A stretch of 24,924 nt of DNA from Nemertoderma westbladi (GCA_032718475.1 JAUCBJ010002272.1:1-24924); one strand, 5' to 3'. Positions 9,222 through 19,889 are shown, counted from the first letter of the stretch. Notes: generated from the letters alone by a model not told the origin. A program made the numbers and translations.

Positions 9222-12200
9222 CTAAGAAAGATTCCCTAGCCGCCATCCAGTTCTCCGCCTGCTCGCAATCCCGTTTGTAAAGCTGGCCCTCCAGACACTG
9301 ATCCAGCAACTCCTTCCGTTCCTGCCACGTAGAGTTGAGCCCGATTCTCGCGTTGGCTACCTCCTCCACCTTCTCGGCGACTTCGGGACTCGCGTAATGC
9401 TGATTGGCCAACAGATCCCGCCCGAAGGCATCGAAGGCCTGGAAGGTTGGTTGACGAGCCTCCACCTCGGTGAGGAGCTCCTGGTGGCGTTCCAGAAGAG
9501 CCTCAGCGTGGGTCACGTCGTTGGCCAACTCAGCCGAGGCCACCAACGAACGCATCCCGTTGATCCAAGCGATCAGATCCCGGTAATCCGACAGGAACTT
9601 CTGCAGCTGCAACGAGTCGGATAGTTTAATTTTCCTCGCTTTGCTCCGATCCTGCAAGTCGTCCCAGGCCGCATTCAACTCCGCCTGTTTGCTTTCGATC
9701 GCCTCGGCCTGGTCGGGGTGGTTCTCGATAAGACCTTTAGCGACGCCGTCCAACAACGCGATCTTCTCCCCCAGGGCGGCGAGATCTCGCTCGAAGCCGT
9801 CGTGTTTCCGGATGAGGGCCTGTACCGAGGGCAGGTCGCTCCCGTAGTTGTCCGTGTTGAGCGCTTGGTCCTTCTCGTGGATCCAGTCCTTGCAGTCGTC
9901 GCAATCCCGGAAGTAGCGCTGCACCTCCTGCGCGCTACCGAGGTTCTGCTCGTGGTCCTTAGCCGTTTGCTCCAAATCGTTCCACCTCTGGTTGAGTACA
10001 GTGATGGTGGACTCCAGCTGAAGTTCTTCCTGTTTGATAGGAATACCTTCCTCCTCCAGGGATCGGACTGTTTGATTGATCTCCAACAGTCGCGCCTGTC
10101 GGTTCTTCAGATCCGATTGGAAATTATCGAATTGTTTCTGCATCACTTGGACCTGTTCCAAATCATCCGGCATGTCTTTAATGACCGCAACGTGTTCCTT
10201 ATCTTCTATCCAGGTAGCCAACTCCTGCGCCTCACGAACCAGACTGTAAGCCCGGCAGCTGCTCTCTAACTTCTTCTTGCGGAAGTTTCCCTTCTGCAAG
10301 AGGTCCCGATATTGCTGCTCTATCTGTTCCTGCCGAACCATTACGTTACCCGCGTCCTGGGCCAGCTTCTGCTGCGACGCACTCAGTCGCGGCTCCACCT
10401 TCTTCACGTGGGATGCCGGTACGAACCCCTGTCTGTCGTTAATCTCAACCTTCCACCAGTCCTTATGGGCTGAGTTGAGCAGTTGGAGGGTGTCTCCCTT
10501 CTTCATTGAAACCTCTCTCGGGGACTTCTCTAGATAGTCGTACAAAGCTTGCACGGATTCCACGCCCTCCCCGGCACCCACTGACTCCTGCGGTTTACAC
10601 GCCTCAGCCTGGCTCCGTAGACCTTCTATAACTGAGTTATAGGCGATAACGTCACTCATTACTGCGTCCTGTTTCTTTAACAACGCGCTCGACGAATCTT
10701 CGTCCTTACCGTAATCCTCGGAGGCAATAATCGGCTCTTTCTCGCGCATCCAGGAATCGGCTTCGTTCGCATCAACAAAGTACTGCTGGATCTGTAGACT
10801 GTCGTCCAGGTCGTCGGTGCGTTTAACCGACTTCTCCTTGAGGTTATCCCACTTATCAACCAAATGATCCACCTTCTTTTTGATGTCGTTGCTGGCGAAG
10901 TGGTTCTCATCCTGTAAATCCCGGGCCGATTTCACAACATCGTCAATACGGGGTTCGTGGCCCGCAATCTCAGAACAGATGGCGTTGTGTTTCTTGATGA
11001 GCTTCTGGACGCTGATGAGATCCTTACCGCGACTGTTGGAGAACACAACGGGTTCCTTCTCCCGTATCCATGCCTCCTCGTCGTCAATATCCCTGTATAG
11101 TCGGTACAAACGTTCAGCATCGTTCAGCTTCTGTTTACGTTTCCCCATCGGTTCACGCAGGGCGTCGTATCGCTGCATCAACGCCCGCTGACGATTCTGT
11201 ATATTATCCGCGTCAAAGTGCCCCTCATCTACGAACTTCCGAGTGGCCAACATTACACCATCGACACGGTCTCTATGCGATGATACATCCGCTTCCAGCA
11301 GCGTGTGCTTCTTCTGCAGGTTATGGACGCTTGGAAGATCCTTACCGAAGTCCTCAGACGCCAACTGAGACTCGATATCGTTGAGCCAGAGGTCGATATC
11401 CTCGCAGTTGCGGTTGAAACCCTGCTGCTGGCCGGAATCATGGAGCTTCTTGGTTTTATTGTCCGAAGCGTCGCGAAGGTCGTCCCAGGATTTATTCATC
11501 TCGTTTAGATCCTGTGCTATTTGGTCGCTCATAAAGTGATCGTCGGCCATTAACTCCTGCCCATCGGTGTTCAGTCGATCTACACGAGGCTCGTGTGCTT
11601 TCAGTTCGGCAAGGAACTGCTCGTGTTTCTGCACCTTCCTTTGTAGATTAGTAGGATCTTTGTAACTGTCGTCTTTAACGCCTTTCGATTTGTCGTTTAT
11701 CCAACTGACAACCTCACCAACGTCTCGCTCAAACTCCCGGTATTTCACCGAATCTTCCAACTGCTTACGACGCTGCAACGCTCGTTGCTTCAGCATCTCT
11801 CTTCGCGCGAGCAATGCATCCCTACGACGAGCGATATCGTCAGAGGCGTAATGGTTCCCATCCACCAACTCCTGCGCAAAAGTATCCAAATGATCGATCT
11901 TATCGTCCTGAGCCGTTAGCGACTTCTCGAAATCCTCGTGTTTCCTTATCAATGACTCCACCGAGTCTACTGAGTCTCCAAGGTCATCGTTCGATAGGAA
12001 AGACTCCTGTTTGCTCATCCAGGTGTCTGCCTGCTCCGAATCGCGACAGAACAGTTGGAAGTCCATGCACTGCTCGTAGAGAATCCTACGGGACTCCCAT
12101 AACTCGTACAGCAGACGCTTCTCTTCCTTCAGCTTCACCTGTTTCTCTTTGATGTCATCGGAGGCAGGGTGTCCCGACTCAACCAACTTGTTGCCAAGAT

Positions 12201-13473
12201 CATCGCAGTTATTGAAACTGTCCTCGTGAGCATCCATCTCCCCTCGGTGCTCCTGGTGACGTTCCAGTAAGCTCTCAGCCCCAGTAACGTCCTTCGCTAA
12301 CTCATCCGAGGTGATCAACGTCTTCATCTCCGAGATCCAGATGAGCAGATCGCGATTGTCGGTAAGAAATCGATGATGACTGTAGCTCTCATCTAGACGC
12401 TTCTTCCTCTCCTTGGCGAGGACTCGCAGTCGTTCCCAATGATCGATAACGTCGTGTTTCTTGTTGGTGAGATCGTTAGCCTGGTCCGGATGAGTGTCGC
12501 ACAAACGGTCAGCCTCGGCACTCAACGAATTAACTCTTTCTTCTAGAACAATAAGATCCCGTTCGACCACATCATGTTTCCTTTGTAGAATCTGAACGGC
12601 CACTAAATCTTTACCGTGGTCATCGCTTTGCAGCCCAGATTGCTTCTCTGTCATCCATTCGATAGCGTCGTTTGCGTCTTTATAATACTTTTGGATCTCG
12701 GCGGCACCAAATAGCTTTTTCTGCATCTCCGTGGCAACAAACTTTAGTCTCTGCCATGCCTCATTAACTTCATCCTGTTTGGTCTTAATAATAGCCTCGT
12801 CTGGGTGCTCATCACCGATCAGATCATTCGCGGTTTGGTTAATATCAGCCAAGCGATCCTCGTGAATAGACATGTCTTTAGTAAACTCTTCGTACTTCTT
12901 CTGCAGAACTTCAACATGTTCCAAGTCCTGAGCGGCTTCCATAGTGTTGAGGAAATTCTCTTTATCGCGAATCCAAAACATTAGTTCATCGACGGAGCGA
13001 ATGTAGTTAATCAGTTTGAGTTGTTGGAGCAATCTGATGCTTTTAATCTTGAGCTTCGATAGCAGAAGATCCCACAGACGATGTAACTCATCGAGGATCA
13101 TTTGGATTGTCTCCGAGGCGTAATGGCCCCCTTTAATCATTGCCAATCCGCTCTCATCCAACATCACCAGATTGTTGGAATGAGCATTAACTTCAGCCTC
13201 GAAAGCCCGATGTTTCTGTATCTTCCCCTGGAGGTTGGTGGCATCCTTCCAGGATTCATCTGCTGCCGTCTGCAGTTTCTCGTTGATCCAGGCTTCCAAC
13301 TCATCGGCATCCCGTTTGAAGTACTGGAACCTTCTAGAATCCTCGAGACATTCACCTCGTCGTTTCACTGCGTCTTTAAACTGCTGATATCTATCGAGGA
13401 CCTCCCCACGCCGCTCACCAATATCCTGAGCGGTCTCTAGAACTCTAACGTCCCGTGGCTGTATGTCAACCAT
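9222..13473 (-). CDS. Alpha-spectrin (non-erythroid type), first coding exon: partial repeat, spectrin repeats, SH3
   Basis: This exon encodes residues 1-1417 of alpha-spectrin, the actin-crosslinking scaffold of the submembrane cytoskeleton, which pairs with beta-spectrin into tetramers. The start chosen is the ATG at 13473 ([19 protein letters not shown]), which lines up with the N-termini of fly and vertebrate alpha-spectrins; five in-frame codons lie further upstream but lack an ATG. In order: a lone helix (about residues 8-40, the half-repeat that docks with the beta C-terminus), consecutive triple-helical repeats of about 106 residues with conserved W and KKH-type motifs ([13 protein letters not shown]), an SH3 domain at 974-1026 (ALYDY, WWKVE, GFVPASH) inserted in a repeat as in all alpha-spectrins, then further repeats. 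I see no vertebrate-type calpain/calmodulin insert after the SH3. The exon ends TTAG|GTTAGT after the first base of a Gly codon. Roughly 4.25 kb of uninterrupted coding sequence is unusual for this gene. Identification is very secure. Confidence 0.97.
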
Positions 13474-14319
13474 AGTTATTCGGAACAAATGTTATATGTT
13501 GAAATAATAGCAATATATTCAGATATTTTTATCCGCAAAGTAGGCCTATGACTGTATGAATACAGTTTAGTTATATCGTCAGATAGTAGGCCTATTGTAT
13601 AATAAATCATTCAACTGTTTTTTTATACAAATACCAACTAGGCCCCTAACTGCCTAAGGCTGTACCGGTACTGTACCTTTTCAAATCACTACCGATACCG
13701 TTATAATTAAGGCCAATGCTGTGCAGAGTTTCTAAAACATAAGATTACCGGAATATATATCTTAATATAGCCTATATATTCCACCAACTGTTGTATCGAC
13801 AACCTATGAGAAAACATGAAGGATTGTGAGAAATATGGATGGGAGTTGGTGTGTAGTGTAAGCCGTCTATATAGAATGGAGAGAATATATCGAATTTACT
13901 GTTTTAATAATAACATTAACATTGACCTGCGGAATCAATAATATTTGTTAATGTTAACAAAAACGATTACAGTATTATAGAAAAACTACGGTACCGGTAA
14001 CAAAAAAAAACTATAAGCAGCTGGTAGGCCCTACTTATCCATATTAGATACGGATACGGATCGATTGTTAGCCTATTTGATAGGATTAACACAACCGGCA
14101 ATAACGTTGTGTCTGTTGTATCGTTATATCCAAGGCGGTAAAAAGAACATCTAGAATTAGAGCTATGTGAATTACTCTCTAACTGTGAATCTAACTCTCA
14201 TCTAACTGTGAATTACTTACTTATTTAATTACATAATTAATCAGCCTATATCATCTGTGCTTCGTATTTATATATTTTGTAATATTATATATATGTATAT
14301 CCTGTATTTCAATATGGGC
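13474..14319. other. Upstream flank of alpha-spectrin; promoter not resolved
   Basis: AT-rich DNA without coding sequence. The first bases upstream of the ATG are presumably 5' UTR. No TATA box or other promoter element could be assigned with confidence. A short direct repeat around CTAACTGTGAAT lies near 14175-14212. Confidence 0.5.
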
Positions 14320-14353
14320 CAGTGGGCCTGGAATAAATAAATAAATAATAATG
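14310..14353 (+). repeat. LINE-like 3' end with (ATAA)n tail
   Basis: ATGGGCCAGTGGGCCTGGAA followed by an ATAA-type microsatellite resembles the 3' terminus of CR1/jockey-type LINEs in marine invertebrates, where a GGGCC...GGCC hairpin precedes an AATAAATAAA tail. No coding remnant attached to it is visible. Confidence 0.4.
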
Positions 14354-14536
14354 AGCTGAGGAGTTGTGGGCTGGGGCTCCCTTTCAAGATTTACTTGACT
14401 TCTGGAGCCTGTAGGTGGTGTAACCTACCTACTGGTTACCTAGTTAGTAGTTACCATCACAGCATCAGACCATCTTCATTATGATGATAAGGACATGCGT
14501 AGAAGTAGAACATAGTAAACTACAATTATGAATATA

Positions 14537-15460
14537 GGAATGGTGCAAGTCCGTCACGTCACCTTGACTCTTGACAGCCTGAGGGACTCCGCAAAGCCAT
14601 AAGACTTCGAATGGATATGTGTCACCGTCAACAGTAGACACAAATGTGGTCGAACCATCGTATAATGATCTTATTGCTGCAATAATTTCATCAGAAATAC
14701 CATATAATGAAAGTATAACATAAGTAAGCGAGTGACTGAATCGAAGGCCTTGAAGAAGTCAACAAAGATAACAGCCAGGTACTGCTATATACTGCAGCCA
14801 GATACCGAGTACCCTTCAATTATCCTTCTAAGTGCCAAAATGGGCTCCATGGCCCCACGGCCACGACCTTTACGGTACCCATTCTGATTTCCACGTAGCC
14901 GTCTATATTTAGGGATCCCAGCAATCGAGCTCTTTGTTCTGTACATGTCTATTGTGATGGGGTAAATCGTAAATGAGCTCCAAACACTGCACTATGGTAT
15001 TTTAAAGACTGAAAGACCTCAGGTGGGATACCATCTAACAGTCTAATCCATTGGCACGATTGGCAGTCTTAATGCTCTTTGCTCCAGCCTTAGCTCCAGC
15101 TCAGCAAAGGAGATATCGCCAATGGGAATTTCTGGGAGTACAGACTCGGAAACTTTTTACTTCTATAAAGTTATCAGGCAATAAATACCCTGTAATTGTT
15201 GAGGAGCTTTTAAATAAAAGTGGACCTTCCAACCATTGCCTGATTGCTGCATTGCACATTGAGGTCACCTGGTTGAGGTTGATTGGTTTTCCACCCGACC
15301 CAGTCAGCAAGTTGATAGATTTCCATGCCTGGGATGGTGGATGGGATGATTGCCTGTTGTCATCGGCAATATTCTGTCCTGGGTCATTGATGACATCAAC
15401 TGTCAACCTGCCAGCCTGCTGGTTGAAAAGCTCCTGTAAATTATCAGAGTACCGGTACTG
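14537..15460 (-). pseudogene. Decayed non-LTR retrotransposon (LINE) fragment, pre-RT and N-terminal RT region
   Basis: On the minus strand, 15406-15101 encodes a linker typical of endonuclease-RT polyproteins (AWKSINLLTGSGGKP, then AAIRQWLEGPLLF). This is followed after stops and frame changes by a degraded ANGLD..IPPEVF..LKYH segment near 15050-14995, the usual entry to the RT domain. From about 14960 to 14537 it matches, as reverse complement, nucleotides 21360-21880 of the plus-strand copy (GACATGTACMGAACAA; CGTGGAAATCAGAATGGG; TTGACTTCTTCAAGGCCTT; CATTATATGG). Relative to that copy it lacks roughly 150 bp between CATGTAC and CGTGGAAATC and carries a short insertion near the end. Many stops and indels show it is dead. 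It shows that the same LINE family inserted on both sides of the Merlin transposon. Confidence 0.8.
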
Positions 15461-15693
15461 CCGGGGTTAGGGGACCTAAATATAGCTGCCTGTGCTATGC
15501 TTTAGCTGTTAGGATTGTAGGGCAGAACTCCAAAAGCCTCCAAAAGTTGATTTAAAAAAAAAGTCGAATTTTAAAAAATTTGAAATTTCAACTCAGTTCT
15601 GTGCAGTTAAACTGTTAAAAATATAACTTATTTCCCCCGAGTGTTGGAGTGTCATACTGTCATGGTATTCTGGTCTGGCAGTCTGGGGAACAA
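15461..15693. other. Short gene-free spacer
   Basis: No gene or repeat recognised, apart from an A-rich stretch near 15551-15585. Confidence 0.5.
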
Positions 15694-16085
15694 GTGAAAA
15701 CGTACCCTGGTTGAAAGTAAACGTACCCTGGCAGCCTGGTTAAAACGTACCCGAACAATAACGTAGGCCTACCCGAATACTGGCAAATAGCAAAAATAAA
15801 CTCTAACCTGACCTGTGCTATTGACTCTCGTTTATTGTTTTGGTTAGATTAATTCGTCACTGTAACCTGCTCATTTCCCTTTAAATCTCCGGAACTAACG
15901 ATATTGATTGGTTGTAGGAAGTTTTGTTAGGATGACTGACTATAATGCTGTAATGTCTTGTTGGTCCCTATCCCTAAGTTAAAAAGTAGGCCTGTAGGCT
16001 ACACGAAATATGGGTACGTCATTGATCGGGTACGTTTTAACCGAGGTACGTTTTGCCAAGGTACGTATGGCGTAGCGTACCGTAT
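15694..16085. mobile_element. Foldback element B: shared core, arms of AAACGTACCCTGG-type units
   Basis: Left arm units AAACGTACCCTGG (15698, 15719) and TTAAAACGTACCCGAACAAT (15740) face right-arm inverse units (ATTGATCGGGTACGTTTTAA at 16021, CCGAGGTACGTTTTGCCAAGG at 16041). Reverse-complementing the right arm reproduces the order and internal variants of the left arm, so the arms are true inverted copies. The core lies at 15831-15880 (TTTATTGTTTTGGTTAGA ... CTGTAACCTGCTCATTTCCCT), again preceded by a partial copy (TAACCTGACCTGTGCTATTG). No clear target duplication was found. Non-coding. Confidence 0.75.
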
Positions 16086-16168
16086 GTCTGTATGTATACT
16101 GGTATATGTACAGCACTACCTACTGACTGACTGACCTACCCTGCTACCTATGCAACTCGGCCGTCGGC

Positions 16169-16184
16169 CCTCTCATTCCAAAAC
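16169..16184 (+). repeat. Merlin left terminal inverted repeat
   Basis: CCTCTCATTCCAAAAC, a 16/16 match to the reverse complement of 19286-19301. It runs directly into the first GACTAAGTC motif. Confidence 0.75.
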
Positions 16185-17152
16185 GACTAAGTCGAATTTT
16201 GGTCAAAAATAACTTATGGATGGATATCAATAGTATCGGAATTTCAACAGTTCAAGCTGCATCTTTCTATCGTACGTAATCACATTATTCACAGTCAATG
16301 AAAATCAAGCACTGGACAGCTGGAGAGATACTGAGATAATTATGTAGGTCCCAAAACTGACTGACTGACTAAGTCTAAAAATATTATTTCATGTACATAC
16401 CTACTGCCTACTGACATACCGAAGTCCGAAACCGACTACGTCATCATATTACAGTATTAGGCTGTAATGTACTGATGTAATGCGTAATGCCATTATTTAA
16501 TGGTTAGTTTGTTTGGAAATACAATTTTAGATCACACCAAACAGCCAAAACCGACTAAGTCATCCAATAACAATCTATAATCAAGAAACAAATGGTATTA
16601 TTAGTCTGTTAGTATTAGTACAGTAGTAAGTATAAGTATTATTACTGTATTAGTTGGATATTATTTCATTTTATTATTATATACCGAAATTTTTTAACAA
16701 TAATAATATTAAATAATAAACTGATAAACATAAACACGTTTTGTGTTTTGGTTTTTATCTACTACTACCTGACTACCAGACTACTGTAATACGGTACTTG
16801 GAAAAGGAAAGAAAAACAATTTAAAACACTGTAGTTTGTCTGTTTGTCGGTTTTGAAACAATTTAAAACCTCGGTTTTGGTACACTAATGCAGGCCCGTA
16901 ATGACTGAATGTCAGATTGTAAATTTCGAACACCGACTATATTCAGATATTGTATATCCCTTCAGCCCTTTTGAGCGGCTAACAACAAGGATAATAATAT
17001 AATAAATAGTTTTTTTAATCTATGGGATGGGTGCATTTTCCCTATGTGACTTATAAATGTACCGGCTGACCGGTAATTAATATGCAACATAAATCGATAA
17101 ATGACAGACCCAGAAAGTCTTTTGGAATTTGAACCGAAGCACTTAGTCGGTT
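16180..17152. repeat. Subterminal motif AAACCGACTAAGTC, at least six copies
   Basis: Copies or near-copies: AAAACGACTAAGTC at 16180, AAAACTGAC...GACTAAGTC at 16353-16375, GAAACCGACTACGTCA at 16428, CCAAAACCGACTAAGTCAT at 16545, CGAACACCGACTATATTCA at 16927, and inverted copies GTCGGTTTT at 16846 and ACTTAGTCGGTT at 17141. All lie in the first kilobase of the Merlin element, between the left end and the transposase. I saw none in the right part. Confidence 0.6.
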
Positions 17153-17423
17153 AGTTTAGTTTTTAGTTTCTTAGTTCTTTTATATTTCTATACTGGATGG
17201 TTTTAGGTACCGCACTTTGGTATGACTAAGCGATCACCGAATAGGACGAGGTTGTAGTTTACCGACAGGGAGTTCCTTATTGATTTAAAAAGTTTGACTG
17301 AGTCTAATGCCTTATGGATTGTTTGAAATCCCACAAGGATCTGATCGATTAACTCCGTGTATTCAGGGTCCGCCAATGCGATATGGCGAAGTTTAGGTAC
17401 TAGCAGTATTGTTAGGCCTACTG

Positions 17424-17514
17424 CTGTACTGTTACTTACTGGCCTACTGTTTGTATACTGTACTCATTGACTGTACTGTTACTTACTGGCCTACTGTTTG
17501 TATACTGTACTCAT
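17424..17514 (+). repeat. 44-bp perfect direct duplication before the transposase start
   Basis: The 44 bp from 17424 to 17467 recur exactly at 17471-17514, separated by TGA. The second copy ends two bases before the first ATG of the transposase, so the duplication makes up its probable leader. Confidence 0.95.
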
Positions 17515-17515
17515 C

Positions 17516-18573
17516 ATGAGCATGACTATGGCTGAATTAAATTTCATTGAGATTGGGAAACTTATCGAGACTGAGGAGCGCGCTATTGAGTTTGCTCAAA
17601 GCGTGGAGCTTCTCCCCCGAACTCTACAATCAAATGGGCAACCAACCCTACGTCTTTGTCCTTTTCCGGGTTGTACTGCGCAAGCTAAAATTACGCTGGT
17701 GAAGGACAGGGGATTCATGCGGCTTGTTTGGCGTTGCTCCGGTGCTAATAAGCACAAGCGAACTGCACGTTCTGGAACGTGGTTTGAGAAGAGTCGATTC
17801 GAGGTTCGGCAGATTCTGGCCATCACGTATTCGTTTGCTCTCGAAGTTCGAATGCGTACTGCACATCTGTTGCTAGGCGACATTGTTGGGGTGCAAGGCA
17901 ATGGATCCCTTGTCGACTGGTACAATTTTATTAGAGAATTAATGTACCGCGATCAAGAGGAGTCAGAGCCAATGGGTGGACCAGGACATATTGTCCAAAT
18001 CGACGAGACGCTATTACGGGGAAAACGCAAGAGGAGCACCAACAACCGCGAGGTCGTTTGCTTGGTGGGGACCACTTTCCGTCATCCCGATCTAATTATG
18101 GGACGACAGTGGATGGGCCGTGGGTGTTTGGACTGGTATGGAAACGTCCAGATAATAAAGTCGACATCCGCCTCTACCACGTTTTGCATCGTGATGCAGA
18201 CACCCTCCGTCCTATTTTGGAGAAACATGTCGCCGGTGGAACCAAGATACAGTCCGACGAATGGTCTGCGTATTGCGGTGTGAATGTTGGCATAACAAAC
18301 GCCACAAACCCGTGGTCTGCTACCAATGGAACAGGGACCTACATACACGAAACCATCAACCATTCGGTAGAGTGGGTGAGTGCGACTGGCACCCACACTC
18401 AACGTATAGAGTCGATGTGGGGCCACTTAAAGACGTCAGTCATCCGCAATAAGAAATGCACAACACCGCAACTTATTGCTGGCCACCTGGCAGAATTTCG
18501 GTGGAGACTTTTAAATCGCGACCGACCTTTCTCAAATCTCCTTGCACTTTTCAAACATTACTACCCTTGCTGA
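17516..18573 (+). pseudogene. Merlin-family transposase (IS1595/ISXO2-like DDE), broken by one frameshift
   Basis: The product would be the DDE transposase that cuts and pastes the surrounding element. The first ATG after the leader duplication is at 17516 (MSMTMAELNFIEIGKL). The N-terminal part has a Cys cluster (CPFPGC ... VWRC), the zinc-binding region seen in IS1595-like transposases. The catalytic residues are all present: Asp in QIDETLLRG (18002-18004), Asp in IQSDEWSAY (18256-18258) and Glu in THTQRIESMW (18409-18411), 51 residues after the second Asp. TVDGPWVFGL, INHSVEWV and WRLLNRDRP also fit the family. The frame changes between about 18047 and 18055: the first frame runs on uselessly to 18283, while family similarity continues in the next frame to the TGA at 18573. 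It fits a 2-bp insertion (GA, 18050-18051). Apart from this single lesion the gene looks fresh, suggesting recent activity. Sequencing error is an alternative cause. Confidence 0.9.
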
Positions 18574-18611
18574 ATGTCTATACTGTACCTTATACCTTAA
18601 CCAACCCAAAC

Positions 18612-18627
18612 GGCCCTTTTCAGGGCC
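18612..18627 (+). promoter_or_regulatory. Histone-mRNA-type 3' stem-loop, copy 1
   Basis: GGCCCTTTTCAGGGCC matches every position of the metazoan histone 3' stem-loop consensus (GGYYYTTYTNARRRCC): 6-bp stem closed by U-A and a UUUC loop. The 5' flank CCCAAAC resembles the CAAAC flank of invertebrate histone genes. It starts 38 nt after the transposase stop, the normal distance in histone mRNAs. Confidence 0.7.
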
Positions 18628-18658
18628 AACTACTGTACGACCTGACTTCAACCCAAAC

Positions 18659-18674
18659 GGCCCTTTTCAGGGCC
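18659..18674 (+). promoter_or_regulatory. Histone-mRNA-type 3' stem-loop, copy 2
   Basis: Identical 16-nt stem-loop and CCCAAAC flank, 47 bp after copy 1, within a tandem repeat that also contains CTACTGTAYGACCTGACTT. Confidence 0.7.
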
Positions 18675-18708
18675 ATCTACTGTATGACCTGACTTAACCA
18701 ACCCAAAC

Positions 18709-18724
18709 GGCCCTTTTCAGGGCC
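18709..18724 (+). promoter_or_regulatory. Histone-mRNA-type 3' stem-loop, copy 3
   Basis: A third identical copy, 50 bp after copy 2. An AATAAA follows at 18734-18739, so conventional polyadenylation is also possible. I see no clear purine-rich histone downstream element (CAAGAAAGA-type) behind any copy. Confidence 0.7.
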
Positions 18725-18739
18725 AACATATGAAATAAA

Positions 18740-19285
18740 CAACCGTATCGCAACAGCGTTATTAGCTTGTAATATTTTTTTACAATAAGATACACCCTCA
18801 GTCGGGGTAAATATTAATTATAATATTAGAAATATGTATGTATGTACGGTAGACTGTAATTAAGATTACGTACGCATAGTAAATCGTAATTAAACTAATA
18901 GATTAAGCTAAAATATTACATAATTAAGCTAGTAAATAATAGTAATAGTAGTAATAATAGTAGTAGTAAGTAATATAGATTAAAATAATACATTCCCTTC
19001 AAAGAACTTAATAAATAATACCCATGCAATCCGCAAGGTGGTGAACAATACTGCTATACCGGTACCATTATTTATCTGATTTTAGGCTTGTTTGGCTAGT
19101 GTCGTTCAAACGTACTAATACCCCGCTACCGGTATTAAAACTGTAAAATAAGCATTTAATAATAAACATATAGATAGACAGATAGAGTACTACTGTAATA
19201 CAGTAATAATACTGTATATTTAGTTACCGGTTGCCGGTATGTTATTATCACAGTCAGACAGTAGGATTTTTATTATAAATTTGAG
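18740..19285. other. AT-rich right part of the Merlin element, non-coding
   Basis: Contains simple TAG/TAA-rich sequence (about 18940-18980) and no gene. Confidence 0.6.
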
Positions 19286-19301
19286 GTTTTGGAATGAGAG
19301 G
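19286..19301 (-). repeat. Merlin right terminal inverted repeat
   Basis: GTTTTGGAATGAGAGG, the exact reverse complement of 16169-16184. Confidence 0.75.
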
Positions 19302-19889
19302 ATCGAACTACTACCGGTAGGCCTATGCCTGCCTGTCAGCCAGCTCAGCAGCTGCATCCTGCATACCTCACAGCCAGACAGCAGCAGGCAGGCAGGGTGA
19401 AGGTGAAATGGAAAGCAACGAGAAAATAGGCTTACCGGTACCTGCAGACCTGAATTCCTTCTCCTTGCTCACAATTCTGCAATTACTGAATTATTATTAC
19501 ACTACTGCTGTACTGTAAGCCTACTAACTAACTAACTATTACAGTATTACTGTATTATACAGCAGCCATAAAATAGCAATATAACATTGTCCATGTCCAG
19601 GCCCAATCAACAGGATACATTACTCCCAGTTGGCAATATGGCAAGCCAGCAAGCTTAAGCTCTCTGAGCTGTTCTGTGTGGCCAGCAAAGCATTAGTAAC
19701 CACACCCAAACTCTCCTGATTGCGTGTTGCTAAGCAACATTTCCTGGCTAAAGTATAGCCAGGCAAACGATTCATTGATTATGAAACAAAGATTGAATTT
19801 TGCTTATGAATACTATATTTCTTCGGCAGATGGCACTGCAAAGAATGCAACGTGACAAAGAATCAGAAAGGAAATTTGACAAACACATT
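19302..19889. other. Gene-free spacer
   Basis: No coding sequence or organised repeat is recognised between the Merlin right end and foldback element C, apart from short CAG/CTG-rich words near 19332-19395. Confidence 0.55.

Larger units (their letters stand above)
16169..19301 (+). mobile_element. Merlin (IS1016-like) DNA transposon, about 3.1 kb
   Basis: A perfect 16-bp inverted pair, CCTCTCATTCCAAAAC at 16169-16184 and its exact reverse complement at 19286-19301, brackets a Merlin-type transposase. The distance (3133 bp) is plausible for a Merlin element. I see no 8-9-bp target duplication beside these repeats, so either it has decayed, the real ends lie slightly elsewhere, or the insertion is rearranged. 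Inside are a left region with repeated AAACCGACTAAGTC motifs, a 44-bp direct duplication before the transposase start, the broken transposase, and three histone-type stem-loops. Confidence 0.7.

Noticed and set aside
15051-15470. A 139-codon plus-strand frame
   Set aside because: It is antisense to the LINE remnant, whose minus-strand reading resembles known retrotransposon polyproteins.
16169-19301. An 8-9-bp target-site duplication for the Merlin element
   Set aside because: The bases next to both terminal repeats were compared and do not match.
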